Source: Rutpela maculata
Taxonomy: Eukaryota > Arthropoda > Insecta > Coleoptera > Cerambycidae
Direction: 5' to 3'
NCBI GenBank assembly: GCA_936432065.2
Contig: OW386286.2
Coordinates: 9,603,208 to 9,667,207, forward strand
DNA length: 64,000 bases
Shown here: one piece after another, positions 45,567-56,500 of the stretch
Layout of the letters: each line of letters opens with the position of its first letter
Numbering within the stretch: position 1 is the stretch's first letter
Made by a program: the position numbers and the translations under genes
The notes under the pieces: generated by a model
What the model saw: the letters and a program-made list of their open reading frames with translations, nothing else
What the model was told of the DNA's origin: nothing
The model's database searches: none

Positions 45567-48500
45567 CTGAAACAAACGATTCCTTACGTTATACATATAC
45601 AGTATATATAAGACTATATTGTGTAAAAAGAAAACTAAATTAAAAGCTGTTAGTAAACAAGTAGTCTATCCCAGCTATTTTGGGTTTGTTTGGCTGTTAT
45701 TCAAATTCAAAAACTATTTGACAGCTTAAAGCCTTTTAAAGATCAAGAGGAGGATTTAAGGTTGGCATTGACATTTAGAATTTACTATCAATTTTCCAAC
45801 AAGGATGTGTTCGATCTGTGTTAAAATTGTGTCAACAAAATAAGCCACTGGCATAAAGAAATATCTAAAACTAAATTGCCTTGTTTGGTAATTTACATAC
45901 TAGTTGATACCAAACTCTTATGAGTTTTGCATACAATAATACGGTCATAGTCGATATACTAGAAAAACATCCGACATTAAAGTAACAAAAAGGCGGACGA
46001 TGTAACTGAAAAAGCCAGTATAACCGAAGATACTGTCGAGATGCCTACCATTTACGGACATGATCGCAAACCTCAGAATAAACATCCAGGAATAAAGTTC
46101 AGTTGCAAGATTTGACCCACAAGAACAAGGCAAGTTAAATAAAAGCTTGTAATCAAGATGGCGACCAAACATCAAAATCTAATATGGCAAAAACCTTCTC
46201 GACAAAATACTCTTTCAAATAAAAAAAAAGTGCTTCAAAATCGGATCACCCGTTGAAGAGATATGAAGCCACAGACAGACAGACATACAAACATACGCGT
46301 CAAACTTATAACTTTGGGGTTGGGGGTTAAAAATAGAACCATGAATGATCATTCGTATGTAAGGACAAAAATAATCAATACTGCAAGATATATGACACTT
46401 TGCCAAACACAACAATCAGGAAAATAATTTCACAGCAGAAGTATTTATGTTAAATATGTCAGGTGTGTCTATTATGGTTATGATTTACAAGCATATAACC
46501 TTCAAGTCCTCCTTATTTAAAATGAACCTGGCCGGAAATCCCGTCTGTGACGGTGATGGCAGTATCGGTGATCTGAACCACTGGATGTTAGCATGCCTGC
46601 ATAATATTGTAGCAATAAAATTCCTAATGCGCGAACTGGTATACTTTCATATTTTGCCATTAGAAATGATTTTCTCAAAACAGAGTTTTTTAAATTTCTT
46701 TTTTAAATTCCTAGCTTTCGTCTACTTTGTTTTTATCCTATATTATGGAAAACCATTTTTTTTTCCGGTGCCTTTCTCGTTTGTCTACAAAGCCGTCATG
46801 ATAAGCGCCTTGTCCTGAACTAGTATTCCCTGCGTTTTCCCTTGTCGTTTTAATAATTATCTATTAGCATCGGTAGGGTCAATAATTCTACATCTCGTGG
46901 CTGAATGGATTATGTCCAAAGCCAATCCAAATAAAAAGAAAATGTGTTTACGTCATTGCAAGCTTACTTCATACACGATGCCTCAATGTCTGGTTACTCT
47001 ACTTCACGACTCGTCACTGGCAACGTATCTTTGAGAACATTAAATGAACAATCAGAAGTTGACGTGCGTGATGTGATAACAAAGCCTAATTCATGAAGTG
47101 GAGGAGTGTATCGCGGGTTGTTGACCAATGAAATAGTGTCAATCGGTTAGTGCCTTATATTAATAATTAGAATTTGTTTGTTTAAAATAAGTGTCCTTTG
47201 CATTTTCATTAAGTATTTCATAATGATATCATTCTTTGTGGGAATATCCCATTATCATTCATGATCTAGGTCATATTGACAAAAGGATTTCGTCATAATA
47301 TTATAATCCGCCAAATTATAGCAGACATAATCCAAATTTGCTGGTAGGATGTGACTAAGATTGGCACAAAGTTTCTAAAACTTCATCCCTTTATTATTTG
47401 TTATTTAAATTTTTTTATTTATTGATAAAATCACTAATTTTTTTAAAAAATGTATACCTTCCCACGTGACGGGGCTCACTCTTGGCGTAGCTCTCAGAAT
47501 ATAGCCTCATAGATGTTGTGATAGATCTAGTAACCCAGTATATCGTTACATTGTCTAGAAGATTTGTAAAAGTATACTTTTTAGTTAAACCGCCATCATC
47601 CAAGTCTTTCCATTCGGGATTGGTCCAGGTTGTAAACTTTTCTATAATATATGCCGCTAAACCCACAGGGCTATCACGTAAAGCTACTCCTGAAAAAAAG
47701 AGAAACGAATTGTACCTATATCATAGATTAAATAAATTCGTATATCGATTAAAAAAATATTGTGCATCTGTAACATATAATTCAATAATTAGTTTTGTGA
47801 TATTACCTAATTTGGTTACTTTATATGTAGTCCACCCGCCAGGTCATATAAAAAGACCTTACCAGGAGTTAAGTTGGAAAGTTTTGAAATTTGGCAGGGT
47901 TGTAAATTTAGGTATCTACAACTAAAATCCACATTTTGCACAAAGCAATATCTGCCGCCGGCGAAGCCATATTACCAAGATGGCCGCCAAAAATAGTTTT
48001 TTTGAAACATCTAATTTACCTTGGGTTAAAAGCTTATTACAAAAATGAAAGAGGAGCAAATTTCCAACAAATTACGTTATATATATGTTCTTTGTAAAAT
48101 CAATAGTTTAGACACAACAGTCGATTAAAGGTAAACATATTCATTTTACTTTCCCTAACGATATGCTTACATTTATGAGTTTTAAATGAATTGGCTATTG
48201 AATTCATTTTGGATTACTATTTGCAAACTCTTTCAACTTAAATTCTACCTACTTCTTACCTGCGTCGCGTCTACCTGTGATTAAAGCAAACCTCCACCGG
48301 CCGGGCTCCGTCGTTTTTATAACGTATTTAGTCTCTGCCTTTATCATTTTTCAGTATTGCTTTGACCATAGTACAAGTATAACAACGTTTCGTATCTGTT
48401 ATTTTAGTTATCATTGCTCTGGGACATATTATTTTGCAGACTGTGGAATTTACAGACGAACAACACCTGGCCATGGAAAACATTCTTTGTAATTCGAACA

Positions 48501-50906
48501 GATCTACGATCTTCTCAACGAATCACCGAGGTTTGTTTAAAACGATCAGGTATTAAAAAATTTGAAGAAGGATTAGCAAAACTGGAAAGTAACGGAAGTA
48601 ATGAAAGTGGGTGCAATATTTTCTCATGGTAACTTTGGTGAAGCAGTTTATAGAAGCAGAAAGAATGGCAGCTTCACCTAGAAATTGACCAGATAATGCT
48701 GACTTATTTCCAAGCAAGCTGCCATAATTATGCAAAATCGTGTCATTGATATTGGGAAGATATGATATCCTTAAAAGACTAAATGACTCCTGATGAGTAT
48801 AATAAATTTACAACAGACGGCTTTTTCACAATCAGACGCACCAATAAGTTTTGGCCTGTTGGTCAGATATGACCATTGAACAAACGCTAATGAAAACGAT
48901 GAAAGCTGTTCGAGGGCTTACTCATGGACGAGGAATCACGGATAGCATGTTAATAATGTGGACATTGGGAATGGTGTATTTGCACAACGTATGCGATGAG
49001 ATTGAAAGACTGCAATGTTTCTTTTGCATCTACAGAACAACATGTGGATATGAGAAGTTCTCGTATTATTCGAGACGATGATGATGTACAAAAGCTGTTG
49101 GCTTGGCTTTCGCAACACCCTCCTTTCCCAGACGTAAACAAAGTAACAAAACAAAACAAAAAAAAAACAAAAAAACAAAAAAACGCCTTTGGATGAATCT
49201 AAACGAATATTTTCAACTTCACTCGACTGCTGTACGTAAACCGTTGATTTTAAAGAAAACATACATATGACATGTTTTATAGAAAATTTCCTACTTTTTA
49301 ATTGGTTATAGGTATTTTGACTGTAGAGCGTACGGTAACGGAGATATTTGAAAAAAAACGTTTTTGGAGGCCATCTTGCCAATATGGCGGCTCGAGCGGC
49401 AGTGCTTGCTTTGTGCAAAATGTGAATCTTAGTACTCTAGAATTATACCAAATATCAAAACTTCCCGCGTTAATTCCACTTAAAACTACCTGACGGATGG
49501 ATTAATGTGATATTGACGAAAATTATTTAAAAAATTTATTTTTATAATCCGAAACAATTGCCAATGTCAATTTTAGAGCAATTGGTAGAGTATGCGCTGT
49601 AAATTTTAATTCTGCAATAAAAAATAAAAGCTATTTTGAAATTAATGTCGCTTGTTTGCCAGCTTAGATATATCAACTTTTCAGCCCTATTCGAAATAGT
49701 TAAAAATAATTTATCTATAATATACCTATTGTGTCAGGTTTTGAAGCCTGAATATGCATGTAACCGCTCTCAAGTATTATAAACAAAAATCTTTTCTTCA
49801 AGGGATATACTTTATGTTCATGTTCCTTGCTGACAATCAAAGATGGATAAAAACTGCCTAGGAAACGCTTCAAATTTGATAGAAGTGAGTTTATGTGGAC
49901 CAGATTAAAGTGGACACCAATTATATTTTCTGGGAAGAGAGTAGCCATATTTTGAACTATAAGTGCTCCCCAGTCTCCTCCTTGGATGTAGTATTTTTTG
50001 AAACCCAATCGTTCCATTAAATTTTTAAAAAGTAAAGCTATTTCAACAGGTCCTAAGCCTGGTCGAACGGCGGCCTCAGAAAAACCATAACCTGCAGAGA
50101 AAATGTAGTTGAGTAATGAATTTCAAAATTGAGAAAAATTGGTGGACAGCATGCACCCGCTAAAACAGGAAAATGTTGCTAATGTCCTTTTCTTGTTATG
50201 ATGAATATAGAAGTATATTCACGACACTATTTCACTCGGTATGAAGTATATCTCAGGTAGCAGACTACCGTCATATTAACGTCTTTTTTAGGTGATTATT
50301 AGTCGAGGAATAAACGAGATCTCTGTAACGTTGTCTTTTTGACGAAATGTTGACGTCAGTTTGTTACGTCAATTTGATGCACCTACTTGTAACATCATTT
50401 TTACGTCATCATTACATTTTTGCAGGTTCAAGTGATGTATCGTCTAACCAAAAAATGATGACTGCCTGAGATATACCCCATTTTGCTAGACTTGTATGAA
50501 TAAATAAAAACATTGAAGGGACTGCCTTACCTGGAAGCGAAGGTACTATAACTTCAAAAACAAAATTTCTCCCCTTTTGTGGGGTAGTTAACAAAGGAAT
50601 TATTTCGTAAAATTCCCTCACTGATCCCGGCCATCCATGTATTAAGAGCAAAGGCAATATTTTTACATCTTTAGCTTCAGTCGGTTTAACATGTATATAA
50701 TGTAAATTTAATCCTTGGACGCTGACTGTGAATTGGGGATACTGATTTAAGAATTGTTCTCGTTCCCTCCAATTATACTTGGTTCGCCAGAACTCAACAA
50801 TGGTTTTCAGGAGATTACTATTTATACCGTAGTTTTGTTTAACTCCCTCCAGTGGTGGCTGGAAAGGCAATGCGTTTTCGAGCCTGTATTGCAAATCTTT
50901 GAGAAC
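45368..50906 (-). CDS. JHEH: Juvenile hormone epoxide hydrolase, gene B (exons 2-5; exon 1 not found)
   Basis: Spliced parts: 50906-50531, 50091-49726, 47689-47458, 45566-45368 on the minus strand; 1173 nt, 390 residues plus stop, all uninterrupted. GT/AG sites are at every junction, with phases 0 (entering exon 2),1,1,2 as in gene A. Seen: YNWREREQFLNQYPQF, HGWPGSVREF, GYGFSEAAVRPGLG, nucleophile in IQGGDWGA, ESGYMHIQ (Tyr), SMRLYSES (Tyr), ARFSNE (acid Glu) and LDGGHFAAFE (His). The full catalytic set is of the canonical type, unlike gene A. It ends EKVEAL and lacks the charged tail of A. The missing first exon should code a roughly 60-residue membrane anchor and linker. I could not find it between 50907 and 64000, so it probably lies beyond the right edge. 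The gene is upstream of A in the same orientation, which indicates tandem duplication. Confidence 0.93.
45567..47457. other. JHEH B intron 4; no gene seen
   Basis: An open frame at 46447-46818 (+) of 123 codons is hydrophobic and motif-less. Nothing else stands out. Confidence 0.4.
47458..47689 (-). CDS. JHEH: JHEH B exon 4
   Basis: Acceptor TTTTCAG|GAGTAG and donor GGAAG|GTATAC; phase 1 in, phase 2 out. Encodes VALRDSPVGLAAYIIEKF and TTSMRLYSES with the second catalytic Tyr. It is one codon shorter than exon 4 of gene A. Confidence 0.93.
47828..49504. mobile_element. Long-TIR transposon, ends TAGTCCACCCGCCAGGT (JHEH B intron 3)
   Basis: Ends TAGTCCACCCGCCAGGT / ACCTGACGGATGGATTA; arms of about 170 bp share CACATTTTGCACAAAGCAA and the AAGATGGCC(G/T)CC stretch. 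TA at both borders. It contains a plus-strand remnant of a transposase-like gene (48785-49180). Confidence 0.75.
48600..49180 (+). pseudogene. Transposase-like protein remnant (TIEQ...GGLTHGRG type)
   Basis: Readable parts: GFFTIRRTNKFW, a frameshift, CWSDMTIEQTLMKTMKAVRG continuing LTHGRGITDSMLIMWTLG, then after another frameshift NVSFASTEQHVDMRSSRIIR and QKLLAWLSQHPPFPDVNKV. I recognise the TIEQxLM..K...GLTxGRG and HPPFP motifs from the same broad family of uncharacterised DNA-transposon proteins as 40590-41470, where they lie N-terminal to the HAFxGCDTTSA block. Upstream, GAIFSHGNFGEAVYR at about 48610 may belong to it. Multiple frameshifts and stops. Confidence 0.6.
49726..50091 (-). CDS. 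JHEH: JHEH B exon 3 (nucleophile GGDWG)
   Basis: Acceptor CTCTGCAG|GTTATG and donor ATAG|GTATAT; phase 1 in and out; 366 nt. Encodes GYGFSEAAVRPGLG, the nucleophile Asp in GGDWGA and ESGYMHIQASKPDTIG. Both motifs that are altered in gene A are canonical here. Confidence 0.95.
50531..50906 (-). CDS. JHEH: JHEH B exon 2 (HGWP motif)
   Basis: Acceptor TATTTTAG|GTTCTC and donor CCAG|GTAAGG; phase 0 in, phase 1 out. Encodes VLKDLQYRLE through the HGWPGSVREF oxyanion motif to VPSLPG. It is three bases shorter than exon 2 of gene A. Confidence 0.94.
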
Positions 50907-52092
50907 CTAAAATAAGATATTATTTAGTATTCCATTTAATTCACATAAAGTGATATATTTTTCCATTAATTCCACTTTGTAACAATTACAATTGGAAAAA
51001 TACATTCATGAACTGAATCCGAAAGTGCTATTGTACGTTTCGGACCACGATATTACGAAAAGGAGATACATCATAGCAATGACATCCTTACCATAGTCTC
51101 AGCTGTGACGTAATTTGCTGGTACAACTAATGGAGCAGTCAGACTGCGTAAAAAAATTGTGTTGTAAAATGATTTCACCTTAACCGAAATGTCTTTTTTC
51201 GAAATAGGGTAAAAAATTGCAACTCTTTAGGTTGGCCGAGATAAAAGATAGATGCAAAAATGTGAAAAAAATGTAAAATTATTAGAATTTTATTTGTTGT
51301 TGTCTACAGCAATCACGATATTTTAGAAAGAAAAAGGACCAATTTAGGTTAAAATCTGGATAATTGGAACCGGACGCAATTATTTGTGGATGTCTGTAAG
51401 TTGTCCAGATTTTAAACTAAATTGGACCCTTTTCTTTCCTATGACAACCATGGGCTTATCCCATTGACAGGCCCCCCCGTATGGGGGTGCTATTGGGTAC
51501 TGAGTTTATGGGCCCGTAGCGGGGGCTCGCCACATATCTTGACAACAAATTTCTCCCCCACTGCTCATCAATTATTAGGCGCGGGGCCCGCCGATGAATT
51601 TGGTATCGGAGCCCATGATTTGATGCGGGGGGCCTGCCCACTGAAGACATCCATAGGCAATCCCAATTAGTCTCAAAAGGACATCCACAGAAGATCCTAA
51701 ATCTTGAGTAACCCAGTTTAGGACATCCACAGGATGTCCTGCTTATCCTCTAAGTACGGCCACTGGTTGTCCTAAGGCTAGCAAGTGCTGTGTGGGTATC
51801 AAGAGCTCTTTGCAATCGTCCCTTCAATAGGCCTCTTATGCATGGAAACCAACTTCGTCCAATTCGCCCGGTAGCCCGTCGAGCTTGAGATTCCACAGGA
51901 GTGAGGACAGTGTCCGGACAGCCTCGGCCTTAACCGTTGCGTTATGAACGTGATTTTAATGTTGCGGGTGGACGATATGCACTTAATTAAGGTGACGTTC
52001 ATGCCGAGATCTGCAACATTTGAAGTATAGAAAAAGGGAAACTTTATTTTGAAATACATATCAAGTATATTGAGAAAAAATAAAGATAAAGG
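50907..52092. other. Flank of JHEH B exon 2 with a GC-rich stretch; no gene identified
   Basis: 51460-51660 is strikingly GC-rich for this window (CAGGCCCCCCCGTATGGGGG, GGCGCGGGGCCCGCCG). From about 51670 the motif GGACATCCACAG repeats, with one perfect palindrome AGGACATCC-ACA-GGATGTCCT split at 51720-51740. Open frames here on both strands (51422-51670 +, 51799-52227 -) have no motif. It could be an unidentified SINE or LINE fragment. JHEH B exon 1 was sought here and not found. Confidence 0.35.
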
Positions 52093-52564
52093 ATGGAGGC
52101 CAGAGCTGGGCAAAGTACTCATTAGGGTGGCCCATCTTTTTCGAAATCGAAATTTTTTATTTCTCAATGGTTCCATTTGAAGAAAAAACAGTCCCCTCAA
52201 AATATTATTGAGGCAAATTGAAGGCAAGGGGTGCCGCAGAATGCATTATTATGCAATAATAAAAGTAAATGGAATTATTTACATTCTTTGGTTGATGCAT
52301 TGTTTTTTTTTTTTTAATCAGCAACATTTATCTTTAGAATGACTAATCAAGTCATACAAATATCAAAGACATTATCTGTTGTGACTATGACATGTGTCAT
52401 ACTACTGTAAATTCGTAGTCTAAGAAAACTAGACTAGAAGTTTTTGAAATAAAACTCTCGTTTTATCTTTGTGTATTTTATTATGAAACGTTTTTTTCAT
52501 ACATAGTACCAAATATTATCCTAAATCTACAAGACATATAGTAATAAAAACAATATTTTTTGCA

Positions 52565-53527
52565 CTAGGCCAAAGCATGCGACAGGGTTTCTTTTTTTAC
52601 ATTTGGAAACTGTGATTTATAATCATTTACAACTTGGAGTAAAAACTGTTTTTGGTCTTCATTTTTTGTTAAAATGTCATTATAGTCAGTAATAAGTTTG
52701 ATTCCTCTCTCAGCGGCATCATTTACAACTTTAATTTTGTTTACAATATTGAAACATCGGGTATAACTTTCATTTTCCCTCCATGTTGTTGGATCATTTT
52801 CCAAATATTCCATAGACAAACCTAATTTTTGAAAAAACTGTTTAGTGTTCTCGCATATGAAGTCCTGAATTTCCTTGTTTTCAACGTCAGTAATGTTACT
52901 AATCATAAGTCGTTTAATACCCTCTTGATTTGGTGCTTTCCTATTCAAAGCTTTAACCATTTCTCCTTTAGTGGTAACTGAAATATCGTCATCAAAGAAA
53001 GATAAGCCAACATTTACTGAATTAACGTACCACAAATAGTTCACTATTTTCCTACTTGCGGCTTGAGATATTTCTTTGTCAATATTTTGATAATTAATGA
53101 GTTCTTTACAAAAGTCTAAGTCATGAAGCGGTGCTTTACTAGCAAATGACGCTGTAAACCAGGCCTTTACATAAACCTTTACAATAAAGAGACATATATC
53201 TTCAATACCTATTTTTTCTTTTTTATTTAGTGATCTTGGAAAAAAAATATTTTTAGACAGTAAATGGCTTTGGCCATCCAACGTGCATGACAAAATGCCC
53301 CTGGTTGATAGAATGTTGTGTGAGTGGGCTCTTCTTCAACAAAAAGTTTAGAAAGCATTAAAAATTCTTTATAATCATCACGAGGCTGTTGCAAAGTTAA
53401 AGCTGCATTTAGAAACTTTACAATTTCGGCTTTAACTGGTTGTAAAATGTGTTTAATTTTTGATACCTGAAATCCAGTTTTTAGTTTATTTTGATCTATT
53501 TTAGGCCAAAATTCCCTAAAACGTTTA
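52565..53527 (-). pseudogene. hAT-like transposase, C-terminal third (broken)
   Basis: Resumes directly where the N-terminal part stops: KRFREFWPKIDQNKLKTGFQ, then HTTFYQPGAFCHARWMAKAI, a one-base shift in a T run of 8 at about 53240, then SLNKKEKIGIEDICLFIVKV, YVKAWFTASFASKAPLHDLD, VNYLWYVNSVNVGLSFFDDD and on to NVKKETLSHALA and a stop at 52565. The HARWMAKAIYCLKIF block, AW and LWY-x-FFD segments are recognisable family signatures. The join with 57998-58002 is exact at codon level (LFK | RF), so the intervening DNA is an insertion rather than an intron. Confidence 0.8.
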
Positions 53528-56500
53528 GACGGGCTGACAAATGATTTCAGTGGTTAGAAGCAATACACTACCCCACTGGCAACAAGTCCACGTTAAAATT
53601 TAAACAATTCAAGGATCGGTTGGAAAGTTACGATTTTTTAAATATTTCACCCCCTTAGACGGGCTGACGAATTATTTCAGTGGCTAGAAACAATGCACTA
53701 CCCTATTGGCAAGAAGTCTACGTTAACATTTGAATAATTCAAGGATCGGTTGGAAAGTTACGATTTTTTTAACATTTCATCCCCTTGCTTCACCCCCTTA
53801 AACGGCCTGACAAATGATTTCGGTGGTTAGAAATAATATACTACTCTATTGCCAACAAGTCTACGTTAAATTTTGGACATTTCAAAAAATGTTTACAAAG
53901 GTATGATTTTTTTAACACTTCACCCCCTCGCTTCACCCCCTTAGACGGGCTGACAAATGATTTCAGTGGTTAGAAGCAATACACTACCGCACTGGCAACA
54001 AGTCCACGTTAAAATTTAAACAGTTCAAGGATCGGTTGAAAAGTCACGATTTTTTAAATATTTCACCCCCTTAGACGGGGTGACAAATTATTTCAGTGGT
54101 TAGAAACAATATACTAATCTATTGCCAACAAGTCTACGTTAAAATTTTGACATCTCAAAATTTTTTTACAAAGGTATGATTTTTTTTAACATTTCATCCC
54201 CACGCTTCACCCCCTTAGACGGGCTGACAAATGATTTCAGTGGTTAGAAGCAATACACTACCTCACTGGCAACAAGTCTACGTTAAAATTTAGACAAATC
54301 AAGGATCGGTTGGAAAATCACGATTTTTTAAATATTTCACCCCCTTAGACGGGGTGACAAATTATTTCAGTGGTGAGAAACAATGCACTACCCTATTGGC
54401 AACAAGTCTACGTTAACATTTGAATAATTCAAGGATCGGTTGGAAAGTTACGATTTTTTAAATATTTCATCCCCTTGCTTCACCCCATTAAACGGCCTGA
54501 CAAATGATTTCAGTGGTCGGAAACAATATATTACTCTATTGCCAACAAGTCTACGTTAAAATTTTGACATTTCAAAAATTGTTTAACAAAGGTATGATTT
54601 TTTTAATATTTCATCCCCTCGCTTCACCCCTTTAGACGGGCTGACAAATGATTTCAGTAGTTAGAAACAATACACTACCTCTGGCAACAAGTCCACGTTA
54701 AAATTTAAACAATTCAAGGATCGGTTGGAAAGTTACGATTTTTTAAATATTTCACCCCCTTAGACGGGCTGACGAATTATTTCAGTGGTTAGAAACAATG
54801 CACTACCCTATTGACAACAAGCCTACGTTAACATTTCAATAATTCAAGGATCGGTTGGAAAGTTACGATTTTTTTTATATTTCATCCCCTTGCTTTACCC
54901 CCTTAAACGGCCTGACAAATGATTTCAGTGGTTGGAAACAATATATTACTCTATTGCCAACAAGTCTACGTTAAAATTTTGACATTTCAAAAAATGTTTA
55001 CAAAGGTATGATTTTTTTAACATTTCACTCCCTCGCTTCACCCCCTTAGACGGGCTGACAAATGATTTCAGTGGTTAAAAGCAATACACTACCGCACTGG
55101 CAACAAGTCCACGTTAAAATTTAAACAGTTCAAGGATCGGTTGAAAAGTCACGATTTTTTAAATATTTCACCCCCTTAGACGGGGTGACAAATTATTTCA
55201 GTGGTTAGAAACAATATACTAATCTATTGCCAACAAGTCTACGTTAAAATTTTGACATCTCAAAATTTTTTTACAAAGGTATGATTTTTTTTAACATTTC
55301 ATCCCCTCGCTTCACCCCCTTAGACGGGCTGACAAATGATTTCAGTGGTTAGAAGCAATACACTACCTCACTGGCAACAAGTCTACGTTAAAATTTAGAC
55401 AAATCAAGGATCGGTTGGAAAATCACGATTTTTTAAATATTTCACCCCCTTAGACGGGGTGACAAATTATTTCAGTGGTGAGAAACAATGCACTACCCTA
55501 TTGGCAACAAGTCTACGTTAACATTTGAATAATTCAAGGATCGGTTGGAAAGTTACGATTTTTTAAATATTTCATCCCCTTGCTTCACCCCATTAAACGG
55601 CCTGACAAATGATTTCAGTGGTCGGAAACAATATATTACTCTATTGCCAACAAGTCTACGTTAAAATTTTGACATTTCAAAAATTGTTTAACAAAGGTAT
55701 GATTTTTTTAATATTTCATCCCCTCGCTTCACCCCTTTAGACGGGCTGACAAATGATTTCAGTAGTTAGAAACAATACACTACCTCTGGCAACAAGTCCA
55801 CGTTAAAATTTAAACAATTCAAGGATCGGTTGGAAAGTTACGATTTTTTAAATATTTCACCCCCTTAGACGGGCTGACGAATTATTTCAGTGGTTAGAAA
55901 CAATGCACTACCCTATTGGCAACAAGCCTACGTTAACATTTCAATAATTCAAGGATCGGTTGGAAAGTTACGATTTTTTTAATATTTCATCCCCTTGCTT
56001 TACCCCCTTAAACGGCCTGACAAATGATTTCAGTGGTTGGAAACAATATATTACTCTATTGCCAACAAGTCTACGTTAAAATTTTGACATTTCAAAAAAT
56101 GTTTACAAAGGTATGATTTTTTTAACATTTCACTCCCTCGCTTCACCCCCTTAGACGGGCTGACAAATGATTTCAGTGGTTAAAAGCAATACACTACCGC
56201 ACTAGCAACAAGTCCACGTTAAAATTTAAACAGTTCAAGGATCGGTTGAAAAGTCACGATTTTTTAAATATTTCACCCCCTTAGACGGGGTGACAAATTA
56301 TTTCAGTGGTTAGAAACAATATACTACTCTATTGCCAACAAGTCTACGTTAAAATTTTGACATCTCAAAATTTTTTTACAAAGGTATGATTTTTTCTAAC
56401 ATTTCATCCCCTCGCTTCACCCCCTTAGACGGGCTGACAAATGATTTCAGTGGTTAGAAGCAATACACTACCTCACTGGCAACAAGTCTACGTTAAAATT

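Noticed and set aside
46447..46818. 123-codon plus-strand open frame with hydrophobic stretches
   Set aside because: AT-rich, no recognisable domain, lies in JHEH B intron 4 on the opposite strand, and hydrophobicity follows from T-rich composition.
48936..49418. 160-codon minus-strand frame
   Set aside because: Antisense shadow of the transposase-like remnant and the right TIR arm at 47828-49504.
51422..51670. 82-codon frame and its opposite-strand shadow in the GC-rich stretch
   Set aside because: Open only because GC-rich DNA has few stops; no motif and no start or splice context.
51799..52227. 142-codon minus-strand frame
   Set aside because: It crosses the left end of the hAT-like element and its target duplication, so it cannot be a single old gene.
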